Shown: positions 7,325 to 16,480, numbered from the stretch's first letter. The stretch is DNA of 64,000 nt from Mycolicibacterium canariasense (GCF_002101555.1 NZ_LQOL01000099.1:112768-176767), one strand, 5' to 3'. The notes: generated by a model not told the origin, from the letters alone. Translations and numbers: made by a program.

Positions 7325-9688
7325 CTAGCGGAACACGCCAGGCAGACTCAGCGCAGACATGGAATCGTCGGCCATCGGATCGTCGTGGATCATGTAGGTC
7401 CACGTGGACGTCGGCCGGGCCAGCCGGGAAAGGTCCAGTCCCACTTCACCGTCGACGATATTGGCCGTTTCGAAGGTCTGTTGCGCGGCCTCGATGGCAT
7501 CGGCGGCCAGCGAGGCGAACGCGTCCACGGCCATCCGGTGGAACTCGTCGAGCGGATTCTGCCTGCCCAGCGCGCGCAGGCTGATGCTCTCCCGGATATC
7601 GGCCAGATAGGCCAAGTGATCGGCCCAGCCACGGTCCAGGTGGTACAGCATGATGAGCCGGGCGATCTCCTCCAGCCGCTCCTCGGACACCTGCTCGGCG
7701 ATCTGTTCGTACCGCTTGGGTGAACGCTCGGCCAATTCCTCGCGGGCCGCCGGGGTGGTCAGCAGCGTGTTGCGCCGGTCCACCAGGATGGCCCGCTGCT
7801 GCGCCGTCAGCTGGTTGTACCGCCACGTATTGGCATGCAGGTCAAGCAGTTTGCCCTCGGCGACACGTTGCGCGTGGTCGAGCAGGGCGGCGGCCTTGGG
7901 GCTGGTGATCCGGCCGTCCTCGTCGACCTGCAGGGGCAGCTTGTTCGGTTCCAGATGGGCGACCACCACGTCGTCCTCCCAGCTGGAGAAGAACACCGAG
8001 GACCCCGGGTCGCCCTGGCGCCCGGCCCGGCCGCGCAGCTGATTGTCCAGCCGCTCGGTGAAGTGCCTGCCGGTGCCGATGACGTGCAGCCCACCCAGCT
8101 CCGCAACCCGGTCTTTTTCGGCGGCATGGTCGTCAACGTCGGATCCGCCCAGTCGGATGTCGGTACCGCGGCCGGCCATCTGGGTCGACACGGTCACCCG
8201 GTTCAGGGTGCCCGCCTCGGCGATCACGGCGGCCTCTTCCGCGTCGTTCTTGGCGTTGAGCACCACGGCCGGGATGCCGGCCTTGAGCAGCCGCTCGTGC
8301 AGCTCCTCGGATTCGGCGACGTCGCGGGTGCCGACCAGGATGGGCTGCCCGGTCCGGTGCACCTCGGCGATGTGCTCGATGATGGCGGCGTTCTTGGCGG
8401 CGGCGGTGATGTACACCCGGTCCGGCTCGTCCTCGCGGATGTTCGGGGTGTTCGGCGGGATGGGCGACACCCCCAGCTTGTAGAACTGACGCAACTGCTC
8501 GCCGGCGGCCAGGGCGGTGCCGGTCATGCCGCACACCGTCGGGTACCGGTTGATCAGCGCCTGCACCGTGATGGTGTCCAGGACCTCACCGGTTTCGGTG
8601 ATCTCGATGCCTTCCTTGGCCTCGACCGCGGCCTGCAGTCCGTCCGGCCAACGCTGCAGCGAGGCGATCCGGCCGCGGGAGGCGTTGATCAGGTGCACGG
8701 CGTTGTCGCGCACGATGTAGTGCACATCGCGCTCCAGCAGCACGTGCGCGTGCAGCGCGACGTTCACCTCGGTCAGCGTGGTGCTGACGTTCTCCTCGGA
8801 GTAGATGTCGATGCCGCCGAGCGCCTTCTCCAGCTTGCGGGCCCCGACGTCGGTGAGTTGCACGTTGCGCCGTTCGGCGTCGGTCTCGTAGTCGGTTCCC
8901 GGCGCCAGCTCGCCGACCAACCGGATGATCTCCAGCCGCGGGCTCTCCCGGTGCGAGGTTCCGGCCAGCACCAGGGGTACCAGGGCCTCGTCGACCAGCA
9001 CGGAGTCGGCTTCGTCGATGAGGGCGACGTCAGGGCTGGGTGACACCAGGTCGTCGACGGAGGTAACCAGCTGATCGCGCAGCACGTCGAAGCCGATCTC
9101 GTTGACCGAGCCGTACACGATGTCGCAGGCGTAGGCGTCCCGGCGTTGGGCCGCGGTGGAGTCGGCGGTGATCCAGCCGACCGTCAGACCCATCGCCGCC
9201 AGCAGCGGGCCCATCCATTCGGCGTCGCGGCGGGCCAGATAGTCGTTGACCGAGATGACGTGCACCTTGCGCCCGCCGATGGCATAACCGGCCGCGGCAA
9301 TCGCCCCGGCCAGCGTCTTGCCCTCACCGGTGGCCATCTCCACCACGTCCCCGGCCAGCATCCGCAGGGCGCCGAGCAGCTGCACGTCGAATGGACGCAG
9401 CGCAATGGCGCGCTCGGCGGCTTCCCTGGCGATGGCCAGGAACTGCGGGATGTCGGCGGACTCGGCGAGGGCGTCCAGGTTCAGCAGGCCGGCGGCCTTA
9501 CGCAGCTGCTCGTCGTCGAGGTCGGCGGCCTTCTCGTCGAACTTCGCCGATTCGCGGACCAGCGTCATCGACCTGGCCTGGTCCTTGTCGGTGCTGGCGC
9601 CCAGCAGCTTCCAGAACCGATTGCTCAAGCGGCCCTGCTTGGCAGTCGTGGGGGTCTTCGAGGGTTTGGAACTCACAGCCACAGTCAT
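7325..9688 (-). CDS. secA2: Accessory Sec-system ATPase SecA2
   Basis: A 787-residue preprotein translocase motor, shorter than housekeeping SecA because the C-terminal linker is missing. Visible are Walker A MATGEGKTLAG, the DEAD-like ALIDEADSVLVDEA, QMAGRGTDI and LRGRAGRQGDPGSS. It ends in SALSLPGVFR, as does the M. tuberculosis protein. SecA2 exports a subset of proteins, including some without classical signal peptides, through the SecYEG channel and matters for virulence in pathogenic species. Start choice is uncertain: ATG at 9686-9688 gives an N-terminus like relatives, while the frame stays open to 9733. The ABC transporter gene diverges from it. In M. tuberculosis ilvG lies next to it; no ilvG is present here. 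Confidence 0.93.
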   Translation of the reverse strand: MTVAVSSKPSKTPTTAKQGRLSNRFWKLLGASTDKDQARSMTLVRESAKFDEKAADLDDEQLRKAAGLLNLDALAESADIPQFLAIAREAAERAIALRPFDVQLLGALRMLAGDVVEMATGEGKTLAGAIAAAGYAIGGRKVHVISVNDYLARRDAEWMGPLLAAMGLTVGWITADSTAAQRRDAYACDIVYGSVNEIGFDVLRDQLVTSVDDLVSPSPDVALIDEADSVLVDEALVPLVLAGTSHRESPRLEIIRLVGELAPGTDYETDAERRNVQLTDVGARKLEKALGGIDIYSEENVSTTLTEVNVALHAHVLLERDVHYIVRDNAVHLINASRGRIASLQRWPDGLQAAVEAKEGIEITETGEVLDTITVQALINRYPTVCGMTGTALAAGEQLRQFYKLGVSPIPPNTPNIREDEPDRVYITAAAKNAAIIEHIAEVHRTGQPILVGTRDVAESEELHERLLKAGIPAVVLNAKNDAEEAAVIAEAGTLNRVTVSTQMAGRGTDIRLGGSDVDDHAAEKDRVAELGGLHVIGTGRHFTERLDNQLRGRAGRQGDPGSSVFFSSWEDDVVVAHLEPNKLPLQVDEDGRITSPKAAALLDHAQRVAEGKLLDLHANTWRYNQLTAQQRAILVDRRNTLLTTPAAREELAERSPKRYEQIAEQVSEERLEEIARLIMLYHLDRGWADHLAYLADIRESISLRALGRQNPLDEFHRMAVDAFASLAADAIEAAQQTFETANIVDGEVGLDLSRLARPTSTWTYMIHDDPMADDSMSALSLPGVFR

Positions 9689-9759
9689 ACGGTACGCGGA
9701 GCCCATGCCGGCACGGACGGGCTGACCACCCATAAGGCGCCCTTGCCGGGTTGGAGCGG

Positions 9760-9771
9760 TACCTTGCCGGG
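9760..9771 (+). promoter_or_regulatory. Candidate leaderless -10 element, first BacA-like gene
   Basis: TACCTT at 9760-9765 fits the mycobacterial TANNNT -10 pattern and stands 6 bp before the ATG at 9772, leaving no room for a ribosome binding site. This suggests a leaderless transcript. Confidence 0.4.
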
Positions 9772-11697
9772 ATGGATATGTTCACCCCCACGCTGGATTG
9801 GGGCGCCGAGCTACCGAAATCGCTGTGGTGGATCGCCATGGTCTGGCTGTATACGGCGATTCCGACTCTGATCATCCTCTTCCTGATCGCGCGCTTCACC
9901 ACCTGGGGCCGGCAGTTCTGGCGGATCACCGGTGACTATTTCAGGGGCCGCGAGAGCGTCGTGGTGTGGTTGTGGCTGTCCGGCATCCTGCTGTCGGTGA
10001 TCATCGGGGTCCGCCTCGACGTGTTGCTGAGTTACCAGGGCAACGACATGATGAGCGCCGCACAGACGGCGTTCGAGGGCATCGGCAGCGACAACCAGGC
10101 CCTCAAGGACTCCGGCGTCAGCGGCTTCTGGTGGGCGTGGGCGCACTTCGCCGTGTTGGCGACGGTGCACGTCGCCCGCGTCATGTTGGACCTCTTCGTC
10201 ACCCAGCGGTTCCTGATTCGCTGGCGCGCATGGCTGACGGGTCATCTGACCGGCGACTGGCTGGACGGTAAGGCCTACTACCGCGCCCGGTTCATCGACG
10301 ACACCATCGACAACCCGGACCAGCGCATCCAGTCCGATATCGACATCTTCACCAACGGCGCGGGCCCGCTGCCGGCCAACCCCAACACGCTGAGCGCCAA
10401 CATGTTGCTGTTCGGGGCGATCGAGGCGATCGTGAGCGTCGGCTCGTTCGCCGTCATCCTCTGGAACCTGTCCGGTGACCTCTCCTTGTTCGGTGCCACG
10501 CTGCCCAGGGCGATGTTCTGGATCGGCATCGTCTACGTCGTGGTGGCCACGATCATCGCGTTCTGGATCGGCCGGCCGATCATCGAATTGAGCTTCCGGA
10601 ACGAGAAGTTCAACGCCGCCTTCCGGTACGCCCTGGTGCGTTTGCGGGACGCCGCCGAAGCGGTGGCCTTCTACCGCGGCGAGAACGCCGAGCGGGTGCA
10701 GCTGCGGGAACGCTTCGCTCCCGTCGTGGACAACTACAAACGCTTCATCAACCGGTCCGTGAAGTTCTACGGCTGGAACCTTTCGATCAGCCAGATCATT
10801 GTCCCGCTGCCGTGGATCATCCAGGCACCACGGATGTTCGCCGGGCAGATCAAGCTCGGTGACATCTCGCAGACGTCCTCGGCGTTCAGCCAGATCCAGG
10901 GCGGCCTGTCATACTTCCGCAACACCTATGACCAGTTCGCCGGCTGGCGGGCGTCCATCATCCGTCTGCACGGCCTGGTCGTCGCCAACGAGGAGGGCCG
11001 GGCGCTGCCCGAGCTGACCTGCGAACCCAGCCAAAGCTGCCTGGTCGAACTCGACGGTGTCGAGGTGCGCACCCCGTTGGGCGAATCGCTGATCGAGGAT
11101 CTGAACCTGCAGCTGGAAAGTGGTGACACCCTGATCGTCACCGGCCGGTCGGGGGCGGGCAAGACGACGCTGCTGCGCAGCATGGCCCAGTTGTGGCCGT
11201 TCACCTCCGGGACGTTCCGCTACCCGCAGGCCGACAACGAGACGATGTTCCTGTCGCAGATGCCGTACGTGCCGCTCGGCGATCTGCGGGCAGTGGTGTC
11301 CTATCCGCAGGAGCCGGGCAGCATCCCCGACGAGCGGTTGCACTGGGCGCTGCAGAAGGTGTCCCTGCCGCAATGCTCCAAGCGGCTGGCCGAGGTGGCC
11401 GACTGGGCCAAGGTGCTCTCCCCCGGCGAGCAGCAGCGCATCGCGTTCGCGCGGGTGCTACTGACGCGACCGCGGGCGGTGTTCATGGACGAGGCCACCT
11501 CCGCGCTCGACGAGGGCCTGGAGTACACCATGTATGCGTTGATCCGGGAGGAGCTGCCGGAGACCATCCTGGTCAGCGTCACCCACCGCAGCACCGTGGG
11601 CCAGCACCACGAGAAGCATCTGCATCTGCACGGCGCCGGGCGCTGGTCGCTCGGCGACGTGGGTCGCGATGTCGAGGACCAAGTCACCCCCGTGTGA
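9772..11697 (+). CDS. bacA: BacA/SbmA-type ABC transporter, fused permease and ATPase (Rv1819c-like), copy 1
   Basis: A 641-residue half-transporter with six predicted membrane helices of the SbmA/BacA type (about residues 20-340) and a C-terminal nucleotide-binding domain: Walker A GRSGAGKTT near residue 457, signature LSPGEQQR near 548 and Walker B AVFMDEATSALD near 567. Rv1819c is a multisolute importer that takes up vitamin B12, bleomycin and antimicrobial peptides in M. tuberculosis; the same range is plausible but not shown. It diverges from secA2. A close paralogue follows 26 bp downstream. The start is ATG 9772; an in-frame alternative is ATG 9778. Confidence 0.9.
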   Translation: MDMFTPTLDWGAELPKSLWWIAMVWLYTAIPTLIILFLIARFTTWGRQFWRITGDYFRGRESVVVWLWLSGILLSVIIGVRLDVLLSYQGNDMMSAAQTAFEGIGSDNQALKDSGVSGFWWAWAHFAVLATVHVARVMLDLFVTQRFLIRWRAWLTGHLTGDWLDGKAYYRARFIDDTIDNPDQRIQSDIDIFTNGAGPLPANPNTLSANMLLFGAIEAIVSVGSFAVILWNLSGDLSLFGATLPRAMFWIGIVYVVVATIIAFWIGRPIIELSFRNEKFNAAFRYALVRLRDAAEAVAFYRGENAERVQLRERFAPVVDNYKRFINRSVKFYGWNLSISQIIVPLPWIIQAPRMFAGQIKLGDISQTSSAFSQIQGGLSYFRNTYDQFAGWRASIIRLHGLVVANEEGRALPELTCEPSQSCLVELDGVEVRTPLGESLIEDLNLQLESGDTLIVTGRSGAGKTTLLRSMAQLWPFTSGTFRYPQADNETMFLSQMPYVPLGDLRAVVSYPQEPGSIPDERLHWALQKVSLPQCSKRLAEVADWAKVLSPGEQQRIAFARVLLTRPRAVFMDEATSALDEGLEYTMYALIREELPETILVSVTHRSTVGQHHEKHLHLHGAGRWSLGDVGRDVEDQVTPV

Positions 11698-11711
11698 GCG
11701 CCCGCGCCGGG

Positions 11712-11723
11712 TAGCTTCCCGGC
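11712..11723 (+). promoter_or_regulatory. Candidate leaderless -10 element, second BacA-like gene
   Basis: TAGCTT at 11712-11717 lies 6 bp before the ATG of the second transporter. It implies that copy 2 can be transcribed from its own promoter inside the short gap between the tandem genes. Confidence 0.35.
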
Positions 11724-13619
11724 ATGGAGATGTTCAGCCAGTCACTGGACTGGGGAAACGAGATCCTCGCGTCGCTGTGGTGGGTCACCAAGGCGTGGAC
11801 GATCAGCGCGGTCGTCATGGTGGCGGTCACCGCGTTCCTCGCCAGGTACACCGGCTGGGGCCGGCAGTTCTGGCACGTCACAGGCGGGTATTTCGTTGGG
11901 CGCCAGAGCATCCCGGTATGGACTCTGCTGGGTGCGCTACTGCTGTCGGTGATGGTCTCGGTCCGGATGGACGTGCTGTTCAGCTACTACGCCAACGACC
12001 AGTCCACCGCACTGCAGGTCGCCTTCGAGGGCGCCAGCTCCGGCAATGCTGCGGTGCGCGATTCCGGTATCGACGGGTTCTGGAAATCGATCCTGATCTT
12101 CGTGGCGCTGGTCGCCGCCGATATCACCCGCACCCTGCTGGACCTGTACCTCATGCAGTACTTCATCATTCGGTGGCGGGTGTGGCTGACCCGGCATCTC
12201 ACCGGTGACTGGCTCGATGACCAGGCCTACTACCGCGGGCGGTTCCTCGGTGCGTTCGGCGGCCAACCGGTCGACAACCCCGATCAGCGCATCCAGCAGG
12301 ACATCGACGTGTTCACCACCGGCACCGGGCCCGAGACCAACACCCCGACGGTGGGGACCGCGCAGACCCTGGTGTTCGGCACCGTCAACGCGGTGCTGTC
12401 CGTCGTCGCGTTCACGCCGATCCTGTGGAACCTGGCCGGGCCGCTGACGATCCTGGGGGTGACGATTCCCAAGGCCCTGTTCTGGCTGGCGTTGCTGTGG
12501 GTGGCGATGACGACGGTGGTCGCGTTCTGGATCGGCCGCCCGATCATCGGGCTGACCTTCCGCAACGAACGGACCAATGCGGCGTTCCGCTACGCGCTGG
12601 TTCGTATCCGGGACGCCGCCGAGGCGGTCAGCCTGTACCGCGGCGAGGACGCCGAGCGGCGCACCCTGGGCGGCCGGTTCGCGGCGATCATCGCCAACTA
12701 CCGCAGACTGGTGCTGCGCGGGGTGGCGTTCCTGGGCTGGAACCGGTCCATCAGCCAGATCATCTCGCCCCTGCCGCTGGTGGTGCAGGCGCCCCGACTG
12801 TTCGCCGGTGAGCTCAAGTTCGGTGACGTCATGCAGTCGGCCGGGGCGTTCGGTTCGGTGCAGAGCTCGTTGAGCTTCTTCCGCGCCGTGTACGACGCGT
12901 TCGCCGGCTACCGCGCGGCCATCATCCGGCTGGACGGCTTGGTCACCGCCAATGAACAGGCCAGGGCGCTACCGCGATTGACGGCGACGGACAGCGACGA
13001 CGGCGGGGTCACGATCGCCGATGTGCGGGTGCGCTCGCCGCTCGGTGACCAGCTCGTCGACGCGCTGGACCTGCGGCTGAGCCCCGGCGACACCTTGGTG
13101 ATCACCGGCCCGTCGGGCACCGGGAAGACGACCCTGCTGCGCAGTGTGGCCCAAATGTGGCCCTACGCCTCGGGTTCGGTGGCCCACCCGGCCGACGCGA
13201 TGTTCCTGTCCCAGCTGCCCTACGCCCCGCTCGGTGACCTGCGCGCCGTCGTCGGCTACCCGGCCCCGCCCGGCAGTTACCCCGACGACGCCATCCGCGC
13301 CGCGCTCGACGCCGTCACGCTGGGGCATCTGACCGCCCGGTTGGACGAGGAAACCGACTGGGGCAAACAGCTTTCGCCCGGCGAACAGCAGCGCATCGCG
13401 TTCGCCAGGGTGCTGCTGGCCCGGCCGGCGGCGGTGTTCCTGGACGAGGCCACCTCGGCACTGGATCCGGGGCAGGAATTCGCGATGTACCGCACGTTGC
13501 GCGACGCGCTGCCCGACACCATCGTGGTCAGTGTCAGCCACCGCGACAGCGTCGACCGTCACCACCGTCAGCGGTTGGAACTGCTCGGCGCGGGCCGGTG
13601 GCGGCTGACGCCGGTCTAG
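11724..13619 (+). CDS. BacA/SbmA-type ABC transporter, fused permease and ATPase, copy 2
   Basis: A 631-residue paralogue of the preceding gene with the same layout: membrane domain to about residue 340, Walker A GPSGTGKTT near 461, signature LSPGEQQR near 549, Walker B AVFLDEATSALD near 570. Long stretches match copy 1 (WLTRHLTGDWLD, RFAAIIANY, WNRSISQII), so the pair arose by tandem duplication, but differences are spread over the whole length and the duplication is not recent. All catalytic motifs are intact. Its last codon overlaps the stop of the convergent flavoprotein gene by 4 bp. Confidence 0.88.
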   Translation: MEMFSQSLDWGNEILASLWWVTKAWTISAVVMVAVTAFLARYTGWGRQFWHVTGGYFVGRQSIPVWTLLGALLLSVMVSVRMDVLFSYYANDQSTALQVAFEGASSGNAAVRDSGIDGFWKSILIFVALVAADITRTLLDLYLMQYFIIRWRVWLTRHLTGDWLDDQAYYRGRFLGAFGGQPVDNPDQRIQQDIDVFTTGTGPETNTPTVGTAQTLVFGTVNAVLSVVAFTPILWNLAGPLTILGVTIPKALFWLALLWVAMTTVVAFWIGRPIIGLTFRNERTNAAFRYALVRIRDAAEAVSLYRGEDAERRTLGGRFAAIIANYRRLVLRGVAFLGWNRSISQIISPLPLVVQAPRLFAGELKFGDVMQSAGAFGSVQSSLSFFRAVYDAFAGYRAAIIRLDGLVTANEQARALPRLTATDSDDGGVTIADVRVRSPLGDQLVDALDLRLSPGDTLVITGPSGTGKTTLLRSVAQMWPYASGSVAHPADAMFLSQLPYAPLGDLRAVVGYPAPPGSYPDDAIRAALDAVTLGHLTARLDEETDWGKQLSPGEQQRIAFARVLLARPAAVFLDEATSALDPGQEFAMYRTLRDALPDTIVVSVSHRDSVDRHHRQRLELLGAGRWRLTPV

Positions 13620-15124
13620 CCGGCCGGCCTGCCTGCGTGTGCCCCCGTCCGGCGCGCGGCGTGTCCTCCGGCCCGGCGCCCGAAGAAGGAACCCTCACCC
13701 AATTGCGTTCCGCTGGCGTAGCCCTCGCCGTCCTGGGCGATGTTCGACGCGCAGGCGCCGGCGGCGTACAGCCCGGGCACCGCGCTGCCGTCCTCACGAA
13801 GCACCTCCCCGTCCAGTGACACGGCCAGTCCACCCATGGTGAATCCGGAGTACATCGCCACCCCGAGGGACAGGTCGAACGCTGCGAACGGTCCGGTGTC
13901 CTGCGCGGCGATGTAGTCGGGCTGCTTGTGGAAGTCCGGATCCTCGCCGTCGGCCGCGCCGGCGTTGTAGCGCTGCAGGGTGGCGGCCAGATTGCCGGCC
14001 GGAATGCCCAGTGCCGCTTCGACTTCGGCGATAGTCTCGTAGCCGTCGATGAACTTGATCAGCGGCATCTCGGGCATCTGCATGTGCGCCTCGTCCACGA
14101 TCAGATACGCCTGCTGATCGGGCTGGCGCAGCACGAACGCCGACGTGCGCGAGTGGTAGGAATCCTCGGCCACGAAGCGCCGGCCCTGGTTGTTGACGAT
14201 CACGCCGGTCAGCAGGATCTCCGGCGGGTAGGCCGCCGCGGTGATGAACAGTCCGTCGAGGTTTTTGGCCACCCCACCGGCGGACACCCCGAGTCGGATG
14301 CCGAGCCCGTCATCGTGGGGGTTGCCCAGGATGTAGGGCTCGACTTCGCCGTGGTGCTTGGTCTTGCGCTTCTTGCCCAGCGCGGGTGTGTATTCGGCGA
14401 CCATCTCGGGGTTCATCGCGAACCCCCCCGCGGCGATGACGACGGCCCCGGCCTTGACGGCACCGGTGTTGCCGAAGTTCTTCCAGCTCACCCCGACCAC
14501 CGCACCGTCGTCGACCACCAGGTTGGTGGCCCCTGTCTCATAACGGATTTCGACGCCGAGCTCGGCCGCCCGCTTCAGCAGGAGCTGGATCACCATATCG
14601 GCGCCGCCCAGCTCGCCCGGCACCGGAACCGAATGCCCGCGCGGCGCCGGCTTGGCCTGCTCGCAGAACGGCCACACCTTCTCGTTGCCGGTATAGGACA
14701 GCCCCTCGGTGCCCGGCGGCACCACCACCTTGCCCGGGTAGAAGCTGCGCTCGAACTGGAACCCGAGATCCTCAAGCCAATTGAAATGCTCGACGCTGCC
14801 TTCGCAGTAGGCGCGGATCTTGTCCAGTTCCGGGTCCTTGGACACCGCGACCAGGTATTTGTACATCTCCTCGGCGGAGTCCTGGTGGCCGGTGGCTTGC
14901 TGCACGGCGGTGCCGCCGCCGAGGTAGAAATGTCCCCCCGCCATGGAGGTGGTACCACCGGCGGCCGCGGCGCGTTCCAGCACCAGTACCCGGGCACCGG
15001 CCGCGGCGGCACTGACGGCGGCACTGCCGCCGGCGATTCCGAATCCGACGACGACGACGTCGAATTCGCCGGACCAGTCGGTGACATCCTTGGCGTCGAC
15101 GGTGTCGGGGGTGGTGATGCTCAC
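13616..15124 (-). CDS. FAD-dependent oxidoreductase, 3-ketosteroid-dehydrogenase/fumarate-reductase-like (Rv1817-like)
   Basis: A 502-residue flavoprotein with an N-terminal dinucleotide fold (VVVVGFGIAGG near residues 23-33) and the flavin-contact end GLYAAGACASNIAQDGEGYASG shared by fumarate reductases, KstD and related dehydrogenases. The substrate is not readable. GTG at 15122-15124 was chosen because AGGAGAG precedes it and because it overlaps the stop of the upstream VOC gene as GTGA, giving translational coupling. A frame extending to 15805 is an out-of-gene extension. The pair lies behind a perfect KstR-type motif, which makes a steroid or cholesterol-derived substrate a reasonable inference. 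Confidence 0.85.
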   Translation of the reverse strand: MSITTPDTVDAKDVTDWSGEFDVVVVGFGIAGGSAAVSAAAAGARVLVLERAAAAGGTTSMAGGHFYLGGGTAVQQATGHQDSAEEMYKYLVAVSKDPELDKIRAYCEGSVEHFNWLEDLGFQFERSFYPGKVVVPPGTEGLSYTGNEKVWPFCEQAKPAPRGHSVPVPGELGGADMVIQLLLKRAAELGVEIRYETGATNLVVDDGAVVGVSWKNFGNTGAVKAGAVVIAAGGFAMNPEMVAEYTPALGKKRKTKHHGEVEPYILGNPHDDGLGIRLGVSAGGVAKNLDGLFITAAAYPPEILLTGVIVNNQGRRFVAEDSYHSRTSAFVLRQPDQQAYLIVDEAHMQMPEMPLIKFIDGYETIAEVEAALGIPAGNLAATLQRYNAGAADGEDPDFHKQPDYIAAQDTGPFAAFDLSLGVAMYSGFTMGGLAVSLDGEVLREDGSAVPGLYAAGACASNIAQDGEGYASGTQLGEGSFFGRRAGGHAARRTGAHAGRPAG

Positions 15125-15618
15125 GTGCTGCTCTCCTGTTTCACATGGTCGAAGAAGGCCTGGATCTCGGGTGGGATGTAGGCATATTCGAGGTAGGGGA
15201 CCCCGGCGTCGGCGGCGCTGACATAGCCGAACCGCATACCGCCGGGCATGACGCCGCGCTGGACCACCGGAGCACCCCGTGCGTGCGCCTGGTCGAGGGC
15301 CGCTTCGAACGCGTCGGCATCCGGGGCCGCCACGCAGATGTGGTGTAGGCCGGGACCGTTGGCGTCGAGGAACTCGGTGTAGATGCTGGCCCCCTGCACC
15401 GGGGCGATCAGTTCCAACTGGGTGTCGCCGGCGTAGCTGAGCGAGATGTCGGCGGTGAAGTCCGCGGGCGCATCGCGGTAGGTGCAGCCGTCGGGCCCGA
15501 AGTGCACCGCAGGCATGCGCACCCAGCGCCGCGCACCGAGCAACGCCGACAAGGTGGCTTCGGTGGCGTCCAGGTCGCGCGTCACCCAGGCTATCTGGAC
15601 AGGTGTCTGACTCAGCAT
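15121..15618 (-). CDS. VOC/glyoxalase-superfamily protein
   Basis: A 165-residue protein of the vicinal oxygen chelate fold with two repeated modules: QIAWVTRDLDATEATLSALLGARRW at the start, then LELIAPVQG, GLHHICVAAPDADAF and a C-terminal LEYAYI. Candidate metal ligands include the histidine in GLHH and the final glutamate. It may be an isomerase, epimerase or accessory enzyme; no specific reaction is readable. ATG at 15616-15618 is preferred; an in-frame GTG at 15640-15642 would add eight residues. It overlaps the flavoprotein gene by 4 bp, and the KstR-like palindrome lies 34 bp upstream of the start. Confidence 0.75.
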   Translation of the reverse strand: MLSQTPVQIAWVTRDLDATEATLSALLGARRWVRMPAVHFGPDGCTYRDAPADFTADISLSYAGDTQLELIAPVQGASIYTEFLDANGPGLHHICVAAPDADAFEAALDQAHARGAPVVQRGVMPGGMRFGYVSAADAGVPYLEYAYIPPEIQAFFDHVKQESST

Positions 15619-15651
15619 CGATCTGAGGATATCCCGCCCCACCCAGCGTGG

Positions 15652-15667
15652 CTAGAACGTGTTCTAG
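15652..15667. promoter_or_regulatory. KstR-type operator (TnnAACnnGTTnnA)
   Basis: CTAGAAC-GT-GTTCTAG is a perfect inverted repeat. Its inner 14 bases, TAGAACGTGTTCTA, match the published KstR consensus TnnAACnnGTTnnA at every fixed position. KstR is the TetR-type repressor of cholesterol catabolism in mycobacteria. The site overlaps the stop codon of the TetR gene and stands 34 bp before the VOC-flavoprotein operon. Confidence 0.75.
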
Positions 15668-16377
15668 TTTCCTGTCACGGCGTCGACGGCCAGCCGGATC
15701 TGGCCGTCGAAGACCGGCCGCACGTCGGTCAGGGTGTCGGGGCCGTACTGACCGAAGACCTCCAGACTGATCGCCCCCACCAGGGTGGCCCACAGCATGA
15801 AGCACTTGAGCAGGGCGCGATCGCCACCGGGAAATCCGTACTCGACGCGCACCGCCTGGAAATCACCCGACAGGGGTTGGGGCAGCGGGTCTTTCGGATC
15901 CGGAATATCCCCGGCGGTGATGCCGTCGGCAATGGCGGCGATCAGCGCCGCGATCACCCTGGTGCCCGGCTCGACCGTGATCTCGGCGGGCGCGCGGTAG
16001 CCGGGCACCGGACTTCCGTAGAGCAGGGCCCACCGCGCCGGCTGGTCGACAGCCCACGCCCGCGCGGCATGGGCCATCGCGACCACCCGGTCGGCCCAGG
16101 AACCACTTCCGGCGGTAGCAGCGGCGGCGGTACCTGGATTGCCGCCTCCGGCGGCGTCGACCGCGTCGGCGAGCTCCCCGTAGGCGTCCACCAACAGCAA
16201 CGTCAGCAGGTCGTCCCGACTGGCCACGTAGCGGTACACCGCCGAGGAGACCATGCCGAGGTCCCTGGCCACGGCGCGCAACGACAGCCCGGCCGCACCA
16301 TCGGTGACCAGGTGCCGCCTGCCGACCTCGATGATCTGGGCCTCGATACGGTCGCGCGCGTCCTGCCGTTTCCCCAT
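15664..16377 (-). CDS. TetR-family regulator (Rv1816-like)
   Basis: A 237-residue repressor-type protein. The N-terminal helix-turn-helix (residues about 12-55) reads SLRAVARDLGMVSSAVYRYVASRDDLL. The C-terminal ligand domain resembles the WHG-type TetR families (ALLYGSPVPGY, MLWATLVGAISLEVFGQY). The ligand is unknown. ATG at 16375-16377 starts the conserved part; the frame stays open upstream to 16482. It is transcribed divergently from a deazaflavin-type nitroreductase gene. Two similar 13-bp dyads in the 103-bp gap are probable binding sites for this protein. Confidence 0.87.
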   Translation of the reverse strand: MGKRQDARDRIEAQIIEVGRRHLVTDGAAGLSLRAVARDLGMVSSAVYRYVASRDDLLTLLLVDAYGELADAVDAAGGGNPGTAAAATAGSGSWADRVVAMAHAARAWAVDQPARWALLYGSPVPGYRAPAEITVEPGTRVIAALIAAIADGITAGDIPDPKDPLPQPLSGDFQAVRVEYGFPGGDRALLKCFMLWATLVGAISLEVFGQYGPDTLTDVRPVFDGQIRLAVDAVTGN

Positions 16378-16399
16378 GCGGTCAGTCTGCCACGAAACG

Positions 16400-16460
16400 A
16401 GAACACTGCTCTTGATTTGTCGAGCGTCGCGTGGCACGCTCAAACCAAGAGCATCGCTCT
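16400..16460. promoter_or_regulatory. Paired candidate TetR operators in the divergent gap
   Basis: AGAACACTGCTCT at 16400-16412 and AGAGCATCGCTCT at 16448-16460 match at 10 of 13 positions. The second is a dyad, AGAGC-ATC-GCTCT. Both lie between the divergent TetR and nitroreductase genes, where an autorepressor would be expected to bind. Confidence 0.5.
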
Positions 16461-16480
16461 CGAAAAATTGGAGGAATTTC

